The notes: generated from the letters alone by a model not told the origin. 64,000 bases of DNA from Cucumis sativus (GCF_000004075.3 NC_026656.2:20904607-20968606); one strand, 5' to 3'; positions 50,455-63,399 are shown, counted from the stretch's first letter. Made by a program: numbers and translations.

Positions 50455-52212
50455 GGCTTTTGTTTTTCGTACTTCTTTTTGTTTAGTTTACAGGCATCAG
50501 AGATTGTATCATCTATCTCGTGATTGATTAGTTGACTCGAATTTGGGTTTGCATGCTACTTGACCACAATAATAATAACAATAATGTTGCTCTCATTTAA
50601 TGTATCAAACTTTCCTCATAGGTGGGAGCTTTGGTTTGGGTTTGAGAATTGGTTTCATATATGAAATGTGTTATATACATATATATATATAATAGAATAA
50701 AAGGTTAAATTTTATGTTCTCTTGTTTTGAAGATCTCATTTTATATATATATTCTTACTATTGAATTAAGATCTGAATTTTAATTTGTAATTAGGTTGGA
50801 CTACAACCCTACAATTCTTCTAATGGTAAAGGTGACCTAACATGTGGACAAATTTGAAATTTTCTTTTTACTAAGTAAAATGATCTTTTACTTAAAATTA
50901 ATCAAACTTGGTTTCAACCTTAGAAATCAATTTGCCTAGACATAAATTGCAATGACACCAAACAAAACAACCCTAGAGAGTTAAGGATCTCTCTTTGCAT
51001 GCTTTGGCCAAATCTTTTATTCCTCCAAAGTGACTAAATTATTCAACTTTATCCGACTTATAATTTTAGGTTTAACTTAATTTTTATTCAAATTTATCAA
51101 CTATGGACCAAACTTCTAACTTTTTCTCTCAGTTCAATAAATCTATCATTATGATCACACCTGGTAAAAAAGAAAACACAACATTTTTTTAAGTTAGATA
51201 ATATATTTGTTTCCTAACTTTAATTTAGGAGCACACCTTAATTGGTCTTTTAAATTTTATTTTGATTAAACCGTAGGTCGTGATGAGTTGGAATTTGTTT
51301 TATAACATTATGTTTATAAGTAATTTTAACGTAGTGAAAAATTCATTTATTATTTTTTAAAAATAACTCTAAAAATATTTTTAATAACTTGAAAAGCATG
51401 TTTTGAAAATGTAAAATTAAATATTAAATAACTGTGATGATGACAAAAGTGATCTTCAAAGTCTATGTGCTTCGAAGAAATTTACCATTAACCCGACTTT
51501 AAAAGAGAGAGAGAGAGAATGAAAGGTTGGAGTCACGTGGATGAGTGAGCATCACACATGGCGCCACGTCATCGAATACAAGGCGGTGATTGGTGGACAG
51601 CGAACACTCTCCCCCAAAAATCCTCAGCAGTGGAATAATTGCTTATTCCAATCAAAATATCAATAACAATAAATTCTGTATGCTAAAAATAGCACATCTA
51701 CAACTATAATATTCCGTACAACTAAGAGCTGATGGATATTTGAAAGTACAAAATCTGCTAAAGTTACATATAAAGTTATATGAACTTTATTTGGAAAGAT
51801 TATGTTTATGTGTGCTATCATAATTTAAAAAGGGAAACGCAGTACGAGATTTAAGTACTCTTCTTTTTTTAATTGTATCATATTTCAACTTTAGTAGTTT
51901 GAATAATATAAAATATGTATTTGTCATCGTTAAAGTAAAAAATATGGTTAAAGTAAGTCTTGTAAAATAGTTTTAAAATATGAATAGATGATTTCAACAT
52001 AACTCTTCCCTCTTTCTTTGTAAAAATAAATAGATAAGTGTTTTCACTAACAATGGATGTTTGCTCATTCAATCACTAATTTCAAAAAAACTATTATGGT
52101 ATTTGCTAATTCAATCACTCATTTTAAAAATAACTATTAACTCCTTGATTTTAATAAAATAAATACTTTGTAAATTAAAAAATATTAGTTTAACTCAATA
52201 GTAATTAACTTC

Positions 52213-52254
<42 letters not shown>

Positions 52255-52785
52255 ATAATAGAACAGAAAAAAAAGGAATAAACCTTGTCCACGAATAAGT
52301 AACTCATTCACAAATTGACCGCCTAACTTTTATAAATTGAAAGGCTTGAAATAAAAAAAAAAGTTTATTAAAAATTATTTTGCAATTACATTGTTTTAGA
52401 AGAACAACGAGGAAAAATAAAAAATTCCAATCAAATTACAGGATGTTATCACTTAATAGTAAATTATTCGAGATAGAAGAGTATGAAGAATTGAAACCTA
52501 CAATCTCCATAACTTTTAGGAGAGTATCATTGCACAAGTGCTTTATGATTGATACAATTTCGTGTTTAAATTAAGATAAATATTATTTTAAAATTCAAAC
52601 TAATACAAATTTTATAAAATAGATTATAAATTTAATTTTTTAATGAAAAGAAAAAGACCATGCCTTTCATATTTTAGAATAAAGTTGAAAAAAAAAATGA
52701 AATTAAAGTTGGTGAGGAGTTTGGTATGGTTTTATTAATTATTTTGAAATGAAGGTTTAATTTGATTGATTGGAATTTGGAATGT
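50455..52785. other. 3' flank of the ammonium transporter and AT-rich intergenic DNA
   Basis: The AMT 3' UTR probably ends near 50600-50700. No gene follows. A GA run lies at 51504-51518 next to the ACGT motifs listed separately. A long AT microsatellite (about 17 units) lies at 52216-52250. The open frames at 51878-52072 and 52380-52574 are not supported. Confidence 0.5.
51534..51570. promoter_or_regulatory. Pair of ACGT-core elements (G-box/ABRE-like)
   Basis: CACGTGG at 51534-51540 and GCCACGTCATC at 51563-51573 lie 30 bp apart in a short stretch less AT-rich than its surroundings, typical of bZIP/bHLH binding sites in plant promoters. No gene starts nearby: the next confident start is BOR at 56058. 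It may be a distal element, a relic promoter or chance. Confidence 0.25.
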
Positions 52786-52789
52786 GTGG

Positions 52790-52960
52790 AGGTGTGAATG
52801 GATAAAGGATGAATGTTGGGTAAGTTGACCGTAGATGACTCGACTGCTTTCCCACATGTCGGTGTGGAGTGACTCATCGCCGGTGGAACTAACGACGGCG
52901 CCTTAGCTGTCAAAGATGGTGCCAAAATTTACACCTGGCCACTGCAAATACATCATCATC
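52790..52960. other. GC-richer island with possible relic exon
   Basis: In an AT-rich desert this block has near-balanced composition and several CG sites. On the plus strand one frame reads LIAGGTNDGALAVKDG and then AKIYTWP, which looks coding, preceded by a stop and then VDDSTAFPHVGVE after an acceptor-like GTAG. The minus strand has an 83-codon frame (52925-52674). No family is recognised. It may be a fragment of a lost gene. Confidence 0.25.
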
Positions 52961-55250
52961 ACCATAATAATAGTAATAATAGAACGCGGAGAAAATCACT
53001 CATTACATTTTTATCATAGCCTTCCACATTTATTACATTCGAACCCCATTCTATCACATAAGGGCCGCCTCACTGTCTTATTATGTGTCTCTTTCTCTCT
53101 TTATTTCTTAAATTTGCATTTAGAAGTTATATTATTTCACATTTCATGTTTTGAAAAAGTATTTACATAGCAAATAGTGTTTGTATTCTTACATAATTTT
53201 TTGTCCCATGCTCCCTAAGTTTCTAAACACTACTAACACAATGGTTAATTATTTATATTTTACTAACATATGAGAAATCTAATTTCGATGTAGTAATATA
53301 AATTTCACATTATTTGAGTTTATCTTTCCTTTTAGCACGTTTTTTTCCTTAAAAAATTTTAATTTATTCTAAAAACTATTTAGTATTAAATTCTTACTGG
53401 ATAAATGGTAAGGCAACAAATAAACTCATCAAATATATAAATTAATAAATTATTTGATTATCGAAACACACTATGTGAATTTTAGTTTATTGATGATGTG
53501 AGAAATTATAAAAAAATATTTATCTATGTTAAAAAATAAATAGATGTACTTAATTTATCAATAATTTGTCAATTTTTTATGTTTTTTAAAAAATTTGTTA
53601 TCTTAGCATCTTTTAGGTATAAATTTACTAAGTATTACTTCAACGAGTTTCTATATTTAAGTATATACTTCGTGAAAATGTCGTCAAAATCTAACTCAAT
53701 TTAAACTAGGACACATTATTCTAAATGACCTTTTGTCAGTTTTCTTTTTCTCAATGATATTTTTGGAAGCATATTTTAGTTTTTTAAATTTAGCTAAAAG
53801 AAAAAAAAGAAAAAAAAATGGTATGAAAACCATGGGAATGATGTAAAAAATTAACTTAATTTTAGAACAAACGGAGAGTAAACTTTCAATTTAGTGTATT
53901 GACGGACGGATGGATCTTTGATACATTGAACCATTTTTTTCTTCTAAAAAGTAGCAGTTGTTGATTAAATGATTAGATACAAAGTTAAATTTATGTCTAA
54001 TATGATGGAACATTCCTATTACATAATCATATTTAGTTGATAATACCAATTTAAAAATAGTGTACAATAGGCCAAAGAAGATTATTACAAAACATTTAAT
54101 ATTTAAGGTTATGTTTACCAAACTATTATTGTTTTTAAAATGTTTTAATTATTATTATTACTTTCTTTGTTTTAAATAAAAATTAATATAAATTTAACAA
54201 ACAGATTTTTAGAGAAAAATTCGAATGTAAGAGTAATTTTGCAGAAATGAAAATTGGAAAGTGATTTTATATAAATTAAGAAAGGGGTTTGGTTATATAT
54301 ATATATACATATATATTAGTGTATCAAATGATTTGATAAATATACCTTTGAAAAATCTGTTTATAATTTAGTGATGAGTTCCAAATAAAATATATAGTTT
54401 TTCAGAGTTTTAGCAAACCCAAATTTTTTTTTTCTATTTAAGTTTATAAATACTTGTTTTATCTCAATTATTTATTTATTTATTATTTGCTTTTACTAGA
54501 AGTAATCTAAAATTTTCCATTTTTCTTTTACATAAAAAACACTGTACCTGCCTTTTCAATTTTAAATATTTTTTTAATAAATAAAGTTAAATCTTTTTGG
54601 TTTACCTTAATGTTTTTTATAATTAACAATTTGGAAAGTTCTTATCCCTAAACATCGTTACCTTGGGATTTAGAAAAACTAAACATCAAATATTAATCAG
54701 TAATTACCTACAACATGTAAACAGTTAAAATTCTCCAAGAATTCCTCTTCATCTCAAAAAGGTGCCATTGCAAAACAAACCCTAATTTAAACAAAACAAA
54801 AGGAAAAAGAGACAGCCGTTGATTACAACGAATGTCATGGATGTACGGCTGTGATGTAAGAGTTCCAGGTGATAGCTTAGTCATGGATCCAGGTTATAAC
54901 AAACGAATCCAGATCATCAAAATAAAAAGAGGCCGAAACAAGCGGGCCGAAGTAACCAAATTCGTCGCGCCGAGTAATTGAATTTGCGGTCATCGCTAAA
55001 CCCCGAGCCAAACGCTGGAAGGCCTGTCTTGTTCCGCACGGGACGAAACGGAAAAGTAAAACAAACCAAAATTCAACCAATCAACTTTTTTCCATTTTTT
55101 TTTAATTTTATAACTCTTTTTCTATTTTTTAATCTAAAAAAGAAACTTTAAGTCACTTACCATTTGATAGCTCTCCCCGCGTTCGCCTTCGCCGGTGATC
55201 TTCCGGCCGGTAACTGCGGTTTTCATCCCTGGACTCATAATATTCATACT
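52961..55250. other. AT-rich intergenic DNA upstream of the boron transporter
   Basis: No gene supported. The part 54800-55060 is richer in G+C with CG sites and may belong to the promoter region of the BOR gene. The minus-strand frame over it (54877-55080) starts at TTG and resembles nothing known. Confidence 0.45.
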
Positions 55251-56057
55251 ATCAGCCTTTATCTTCTCTCACCCACATTCCCCTGCTTCTAGGTGATTCT
55301 CCGTTTATCCGATTACATTGAAACGCTCTCTGTTAGGTCATTAAGCTTCTTCCTTAATCTCTGCATGGCAATGCCGCATTGTTCTGTGGATTCTCTACAA
55401 TGTTTTAGAACACGAGAACACGATCGCGTTAACGAGTTTTGTTTATAATCTTTCGTATTTGCGTCTTTTAACATTGACGATGAACATTCAATATACGTAA
55501 TGTTTGTTGAGATTTGGTTCTTTATTTATTATGCCGGTTGGTTTACCTTTTTGGAAAAGGTTATTTAATATTTTAATCGATGACAGTTCATTGTAAGAAA
55601 TTAGAGTTTTTGACGCCACCGATTGAGATTCACCTGATTGTTTATGTCAAATCTTTGTATTAATCATGCTTTTTGTTGGTATTATATTATATTTAAGAGA
55701 ATTATGCTTGCTGGTTTTCTGTGTTGAGAATTAATGAAATTGTAACCACTATCACATGCTGCACACCAATACACTGTCATTCAAAGAATGTGGTAAGTTT
55801 GAAACATTTCGTTTGTTTCTTTCTCTTTTGTCTCCTGAGAATCTAACGCGGTTTTGGAGATCACATAGTATTTGGCTTATTCTTTCTTCTCTGTCCCTTT
55901 GCATCTTCAGGGGCTATATATACATACACATATATAAAGTTTTATGTCTTTGTACCTTATTGGAATTCCATGGTTGTTTCTTGTAATGTGAAAAAACTTA
56001 GCAGTTGCATCACTAGGTGAATATTCATTTTCGTAGTTGCTTTGATTGGGTTCAGTG
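55250..56057 (+). other. Probable 5' UTR exon(s) and leader intron of the boron transporter
   Basis: A pyrimidine-rich stretch at 55190-55340 looks like the start of a plant leader, with donor candidates CTAG|GTGATT (near 55302) and TTAG|GTCATT (near 55345). Acceptor candidates are TTCGTAG (56036) and GGTTCAG (56055), just before the ATG at 56058. The leader is therefore probably spliced; which bases stay in the mRNA cannot be decided here. Confidence 0.35.
55986..55991 (+). promoter_or_regulatory. Possible AUG-stop minimal uORF in the BOR leader
   Basis: ATGTGA lies 66 nt upstream of the BOR start codon. AUG-stop elements in leaders of plant boron transport genes are known to cause boron-dependent ribosome stalling. 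It would act only if retained in the mature leader; splicing to the acceptor at 56055 would remove it. Confidence 0.25.
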
Positions 56058-59000
56058 ATGGGGGCTCCGTTCGAGGGAATTGTAAAGGATTTAAAAGGAA
56101 GGGCAGCGTGCTATAAACAGGATTGGATATGTGCACTATGTTCAGGCGTCAGGTTCTTTTCTCCTCATCTTTAAAATGCAAATACAAGAATTGATTATGT
56201 ATGGGGTCTTGAATTTCTTACAATGTTCTTATCTACTTGATGTTTTTTTTGTGTTTCCCAGGATTTTAGCTCCTACTATGTACATTTTCTTCGCCTCAGC
56301 TCTACCTGTTATTGCCTTCGGGGAGCAACTTAGTAGAGATACAGGTGCATCTTTATCTCTGCAATGTAGATAAAATTTGATCTGTTTTGACTATAAACTA
56401 GAAATGGGGTTCTTATTTCAATGTTTTTATCTTCGAATCCTAATTGTGCTTAGGTGGAAGATTGAGCACTGTGGAAACATTAGCCTCAACTGCGCTGTGT
56501 GGAATTATCCACTCAATCTTTGGGGGACAGCCTTTGCTGATTTTAGGTGTGGCAGAACCAACAGTTATAATGTACATTTACTTGTACAGTTTCTGCGAAG
56601 GCCGGCCAGATTTAGGAGGCAAGCTCTTTATAGCTTGGGCTGGATGGTAAGTGAATTAGTTTTCCTGGTATCAAACCGCTTCTACCCGTATCTTGGTGGA
56701 AATTTTGGGTTTTGCTTACTTTTTTCATATCTGTCGTAGGGTATGCATCTGGTCAGGAGTATTCCTGATTCTCCTTGCAATCTTTAATGCTTGCAACATC
56801 ATTACCAAATTTACAAGAGTAGCGGGGGAATTATTTGGCATGCTTATTGCTGTTCTTTTCTTTCAAGAGGCAATAAGGGTATAATGATTGATTGACATTT
56901 ATTACAAAAGGAGGAGAAGACGGCTTGAGTGAGACTTACTAAATATCTTAATTGCAGGGACTGATCAGCGAATTCCAGATTCCCAAGTCAGAAAAGCCAG
57001 AGCTCTTGGAGTACAAATTTGAATGGTTGTATACAAATGGTTTGCTGGCAGTAATTTTTTCTGTCGGTCTACTCTTCACAGCATTGAAAAGCAGAGGTGC
57101 AAGATCATGGAAATATGGCACTGGTACAAACTTGATTAGCTAGCATTTGCAAAATTTAAATTTACATTTGAAACCGTTCTTACTTTTTTGATATCTCTGT
57201 GTGCAGGCTGGTTCCGGAGTTTCATTGCAGATTATGGGATTCCACTTATGGTCGTGTTCTGGACCGCATTGTCATATGGAGTTCCCGGCAAAGTTCCAGA
57301 TGGAGTTCCAAGGAGACTCTTTTGTCCATTACCATGGGAACCAGCCTCATTGTACCACTGGACTGTAGTGAAGGTGCGGTTTTTTTAAGCTACATTCCAT
57401 TTCCCTTGCTGTCAAGTTATGGAAGCCCATAATCATTTGGTTAAACAGAGCTTTATTTATTTATTTTTATCACAATCCAATATATTTAGGAATACCATCA
57501 ACTGGAATTAAAAGTCCACTTCACATGCTTGATTCGCAGGACCTGGGGAAGGTTCCAGTGACGTACATCTTTGCTGCTGCTCTGCCTGCCGTGATGATAG
57601 CAGGCCTATACTTTTTTGACCACAGTGTTGCATCACAACTGGCTCAACAGAAAGAGTTTAATCTTCAAAATCCATCTGCATATCACTATGATGTATTCTT
57701 GCTCGGGATTATGGTAAATATTTGTAACTTGGTTTCTTTTACAACTTGTATTTATCCTTTACCGAACCAGGCTCCCTTGCCCGCATCTGAAACTGCTGTG
57801 TCTTTGCTGTTACAGACTTTGATTTGTGGATTGCTTGGATTGCCTCCTTCTAATGGCGTCCTCCCACAGTCCCCAATGCATACCAAGAGTCTCGCAGTGC
57901 TTAAACGGCAGGTGTTTAAACATTGAATGCTAACAAAACTCACCAGTTCTGTTTGATATTCAGACCATTTTTAGTGGATTCTTATATTTTTATGTAAATT
58001 GCAGTTGTTTCGGAAAAAAATGGTAAAGAGGGCAAAGGAATGTATAAAACAAAAAGCGAGCAACTCTGAAATTTATGGAAAGATGCATGCCGTGTTCATT
58101 GAAATGGACGCAGCTCCTGTTGTAATGCTCTATTCTAATCACGTATCCCCTTCTTTCTTACTCCAAGAACGGGTTATCTCATGCACCTTATTTGCTCTTT
58201 TTTGCAGCCTAAAGATCTAGAAACCTTGACAAAGGCAGTAATGAATGCCGATGAAGGTGATCAAAAGGGAAAATTCGATGCTGAGAAAAATATTGATCCT
58301 TACTTGCCTGTTCGTGTGAATGAGCAAAGAATGAGCAACTTGCTGCAGTCTTTCCTTGTTGCTGCATCAATATTCGCTATCCCTGTAATGAAAATGATAC
58401 CCACATCAGTTCTTTGGGGATACTTTGCTTACATGGCCATTGATAGTCTCCCAGGAAATCAGTTCTGGGAAAGGATGTTGTTGCTCTTCATTACACCTAG
58501 TCGGCGTTTCAAGTAAGTCTACTTAATTGGTTCTTAAGGTTCTGGCACCAGTCTTTAGTTGGCATGCTTTATAGTTTATTTAATATAACTGGGATTCTAC
58601 TGTCTACTTAATTTTATGTTTCTTTTTCGTGTTCTAGAGTCTTGGAGGGGTCTCATCTATCTTTCGTTGAATCTGTGCCATTCAAGATCATTGCTTCCTT
58701 TACGCTCCTTCAGTTTGCATATTTCTTGTTGTGCTTTGGTGTAACATGGATACCTGTAGCTGGGATCATGTTCCCACTGCCATTTTTCCTCCTCATTAGC
58801 ATAAGAGAGCATCTGCTTCCTAAGTTCTTCAAGCATAGCCATCTTCAAGAGTTAGATGCTTCAGAATATGAGGAGATTGAAGGTGCTGGACATCGCCCAA
58901 TGAATCTCACAGCACCGGTTAGTTTAACTTTCTTTGCTATATTGGATCTTCCGTTGGCTTGAAATACGCTCCCTCTGTCAACGAACTTAGTCTAAATGTT

Positions 59001-59284
59001 CACTTCTAATAATGTCTGCATAGGAAAAGGAGCCACCTGATACGATTGCTGAAGAGAGCAATGAAGAATACTATGATGCCGAGATATTAGATGAGATGAC
59101 AACTCATAGAGGAGAATTAAAGCTTAGAACTGTAAGTTTCAAAGAAGAAAGATCGTTTCAGGTTGGAAACAAATATCAAAGTCTCTAACTATTATTTTGA
59201 CCAATTGTCTTTAGCTTAGCCTTAACTCATCATTATCCGACATTTGAATTTCAGGTTCATCCTGAAGATTCCCTTCGAATGTGA
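56058..59284 (+). CDS. Boron (borate) exporter, BOR family
   Basis: SLC4-like borate efflux protein of the plasma membrane, used for xylem loading or for boron tolerance. Thirteen exons (56058-56152, 56262-56344, 56454-56646, 56740-56878, 56958-57123, 57207-57373, 57540-57713, 57816-57911, 58005-58121, 58208-58512, 58638-58917, 59024-59161, 59255-59284) give 660 aa. Family blocks are clear: [96 protein letters not shown], and a C-tail [17 protein letters not shown] ending VHPEDSLRM. Of three trafficking tyrosines of Arabidopsis BOR1 (373, 398, 405), by eye only the middle one is kept (Y395 here; the others are Arg370 and Phe402). Exon 12 has a second, stronger donor 30 nt earlier (see findings). 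It may be nearer to BOR4-like than BOR1 proteins, but this is not certain. Confidence 0.95.
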
Positions 59285-61850
59285 AGCAGATGAAAGCAAA
59301 TAGGAAGGATAAAGAGCGCGTTTGATCAAAGATTCAATACAACGTTGATTATGACAATCGGTTTGCGATCAATATAGGAGAGTATACGGAAAGACATTTT
59401 TCTTCTCATATAGTGGACTGCTAACTCAAAACCAATTCATTATATAAAACTACACATGAAAGAAAAAAAGAAGGATAACAGAAAAGATTTAAATCAAGGA
59501 TTTGAGATTTATTCAATTTACTGTAGGAAAAGCTTTTAGAGAATTGAATTCACAAGCTTTAGCCATTCATTGATTTGATTTATTCTTTGTGACATTGGAC
59601 GGTGGGGATTGGTTAATAAGAAGATTAAGGCAAGAGAGAGAATGGTCTTTCAGACACTAAAATGTGTGCGAAGATGTAGTTTTTTTTTTTTTTTTTCTTT
59701 TCTAAATATTGTTTTTTTGTTTTTATTTTTTGTTTTGTTTTTATTTTGTTTTTTGGGGTTCATTTTATTATATGGCTTTTCAGCCAACTATAAATATATG
59801 GTGAATATAGAATCTTATATTACACCCGTTTCAAATTTTACCATCATGCTTTGTTTTATGTTTCCCTTTTGTTATTATTCCTCTGCTCGTCTGTGTGTTT
59901 GAATTTATAAGATAATAGCTTCTTCAAAGTTGGATCAATGTATGTATATAATCGAAGAGATACGGCTTAATAGGATTTGTTACATAGATTGTACAATTGT
60001 GTTCCTGAGTTCTAAATCATATAATCAAGAAATAGTTGCAAATATAGCATTCTATTATAAAATGTTACCATATATGATCTATCAACCATCTAGTTGTTGA
60101 TTTTACTTTACTTACAATTATTTAAAATTGTTTTACTTGCCATGTTGTTCAACAATTTTCATTTTGTCCCTGCTCTCTGTACCTTTTTAAATTAAAATAA
60201 ACGAAGTTGTAAGTTACCATTATTATAAAAAGTGTTATTCATTTAAGCCATGCTTATTCTAATGTCAATTTTTAAACATTTAAATTTAAATATGTTTGAT
60301 GTCAGATATAGTAGTGGGTTGGAAATTAGTCGCAATATAAACAAAATAAAATTTGTGAACCAAATAAAACAGAAGCAAGTTCTGAATGAAATTTGAAAAG
60401 TAATTTAATTTTTGTTGTTTTTTCGATACCTAGAGAAAAACTAAAGTAATTTATTTAACCAAAAAGTATGAAAATAAGTGCTTTCTATTTATTTTTCTTA
60501 AACATGCTAAAACAACACCTTTTTATCCTTTGAGGGAAAAAAAATCTATTCAAACTTTACCTATTTTATTTTGGCAACAGCCCCTCTAATGCAATCAATA
60601 TATTGAAAGGAATAGCTAAGGATAGAAAGAGATCAAATGAAAAAAAGGTAAAAATAAATAAATGAATATATATAGTTGATGGGATTTTAGGAGAAGATTT
60701 GAACAATTTCTATGCTATTTATGAGAAGAAAGTGAATAGATTGTATTTCATTTATGTTCATAGTATTATTACTCTCACAAAAGAAAATAGATTTTTTAAA
60801 TTAAAAAAAAAAAAACCAACATTCTGAATATTCTTAAGCCATATTTGATTTGAGCCACTTCCTTGGTTTATGCATTTTTAAAATTTTCCCTTTTTAAAAG
60901 AGAAAAAACATCACTTTCAAACTTTTTATTTGATAAAATGAAAATTTGTATTTGAAGAAATGAAATAGTTTGATATCATGTTATTTAGTTAGGTTTATTT
61001 CTATTATGTAAAAGGGTTCAACGAGTCTTTGTTAGTGTGTAGTATTTAATGATCTCGTTTTATTATAACCTAATTCTCCAATGTTTCTTCATGTCTCTCT
61101 CCTTGCATCTCTCTTATAAAGCCTATTCGAGAATTGCTACAAGTCGACCAAACGTAAAAGAGGAAAAATCTTTGTTGGGAATGACTTACGAACTCTTAAG
61201 CAATTATAAAAAAAAATGAAGAATTTTTTAATATCACAATGTAAGAAGTTGATAAGGTATAAAATTGATGTTTTTTAGTAGTGGAATCCACAAACTCTTT
61301 GGATCAAATAAGTAGTAAAATTTACAACTCCTAGTTTACTCTTTTTCTATTATTACTTTTCAACTCCGTAGATCAAACAAATGGAGCGTACTTGTATACT
61401 GAAGTAGTGGTAGGGTTTGGGTAATCTATTGTTTGTAAAAATGAAATCCCTTTTCTTCCTTCTCTCCAATTTTCATTATTTATTTCATGACACAACTTTT
61501 ATGGTATTCAACATATAACTATCTCAATTCTCAACCTCCATTTTTTGTAATAGAGACTTTTAAACAAAGATAATTAATAAAATTAATCTAAAATCACTTC
61601 TCAATTTACGCATTGGCAGCCTTTAAAATCATATTTCTCAGCTTTTAACATCAACTTACCTAAAATTGCATCTTCAACAACATTTTTAAACTTCTAACAT
61701 ATTTTCCCTCCCATTAAAATTTGTATAAACAAAATCTGTTCCCTAAAATTTGTATGAAACTAATTTTCATTAAACAAAAAAAATTTCGCTTTAAATCATA
61801 TATTGTAATTCCTCGGTTTTGCCAATGTTCTTTTGTATAGACTATTGGGG
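59285..61850. other. 3' flank of the boron transporter and intergenic DNA
   Basis: The BOR 3' UTR probably reaches about 59450-60000. A T run lies at 59680-59695 with TTTTGTTT low-complexity sequence after it. The frame 59609-59902 across it is not a gene. No coding signal follows. Confidence 0.5.
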
Positions 61851-61899
61851 AGAAGCTTCAACTTAGGGACGTTACTGACTTTTCACATTTTGAATGACC

Positions 61900-61965
61900 T
61901 GGGCCCTGAATCATGGGCTGTACAAGTTGGGCTTCAGTACATCTTTCTAAGATCGTGGGCCCAGC
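61900..61965. promoter_or_regulatory. Cluster of site II (TGGGCY) motifs, orphan promoter-like region
   Basis: TGGGCC at 61900-61905, TGGGCT at 61914-61919 and 61928-61933, and TGGGCCCAGCCC at 61956-61967, which contains the motif on both strands. TCP-bound site II clusters like this mark promoters of plant ribosomal, mitochondrial and cell-cycle genes. The following 130 bp (to about 62100) is also richer in G+C with CG sites, like a leader. No coding frame follows on either strand inside the window. Confidence 0.35.
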
Positions 61966-62100
61966 CCCTACACTTGAAATCCACGTTTTTTTAAAGAGCG
62001 AAAATTCGGAAATTTAAACATCTCGAACGGAACGGAAAATCTTCCATTGAACGGATAGTGGAGGAGAGGGAGAAATTTATCCTCGTTCACTAAACAGTTT

Positions 62101-63335
62101 ACTCTATAGGAAAAAACCAACAAAATTCACTTATATACTTCTTTTTTTAATGAGTGAGAATTTAGAAAAATATATCGTTACCATTTGTGATAGTTCAAAT
62201 AATACTTCTTGCCTTTACCCAAATATTTTTATATTTCAACAAAACAATAGATTAACTTCCTTTTTACTTTATATAATTCTGTTGATGAGATGAACATCTA
62301 TTTATGAATTTGAAAAGTAGTACGCCTAATTGAAAACGTGAGTTAATCATACACACGGTACTTTGGTCATAACTTAGAAACAATATGCTAACTATCGTAT
62401 AAGTGGGACATTATACTTCCTAAAGCTTGTTAATTCAAATATTATCATACCAACATTCAAGCACATGTTTTCAAATAAAATTAAAAGCAACATTCAATTA
62501 TTACAAAATTTACGTTACCCGTTAAAATATATTAGCATTTTAAAGATAAAACAACTAGAACAAGTTTGGATCGAATTTTTATATTGTATGATATTGTCCA
62601 ATTTAAACATAAAATTATTATACTGGTATTGAAATCGTTCTAAATTAAACTACCACGTACTAATAAAGAATATTGTTTTTGCGTGATAAGAATCACTTAT
62701 TTTTCTAACTAGTTTGACAATATAATTTACGCTTAACTAGTCACGTGGAGGCATAATTTTCAATTTCACCTTTTCAACTCCTCCTTTCGTGTGGACTTAT
62801 GGTTTTCTTATTTACTCATTCACCTTGAGTGTATTTCTTATTTGAAACATAACCAATACATGTAGTGTAAAGTGAAAATTTTAATTTTTTAGCTAACCTC
62901 TACTTTTCTAGTTTTGATGGAGAAGTTATAATTAAAAGAAAAATGGGTTTGTGGTCATTAATTGACACATTATTTAATTTCATACCCAAATTTGTGATAT
63001 TTGATGAAAGAAGAAAGGATGGTTAAAGCAAAGTCAAAATGAGTGCTGAGTTATTTAGTGTGAGATGTTATTGAAGCATTTATAAAGTCAAGAATGTCAC
63101 GATTCCAACATTCATCTTATGGTTTATTTATTTTTTATATATATAAGATTTAAAAAAACGCACACATCCATCTTTATAGTTCATTAGTTATTACCAAACT
63201 AAAATATTAGGACCACTGAATAGAATTAAATTCTTTTTTTAAAAATAATAATAATAACAATAAAAATATAATTAATTTCTTTTGTTATATTTTTCTCAGC
63301 CACAAAAAAAGGAAATATTGAGAGATTGGAACATA
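62101..63335. other. AT-rich intergenic DNA
   Basis: No gene, RNA or clear element recognised. There are an AT-rich stretch with TATATATATA near 63136-63145 and an ATA repeat near 63244-63256. Confidence 0.5.
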
Positions 63336-63399
63336 AATGTGTGCACGTGCAATTGCCCTCTGTCACTTTCCTTTTCCATCTTCGTGGTCTCAAATCAAA

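Noticed and set aside
54877-55080. Minus-strand frame in G+C-richer DNA with an FQRLAR string like histone H3
   Set aside because: Starts at TTG, and nothing else of histone H3 is present; likely promoter-side DNA of the BOR gene.
59609-59902. 97-codon hydrophobic plus-strand frame
   Set aside because: Made of T-rich low-complexity sequence downstream of BOR.
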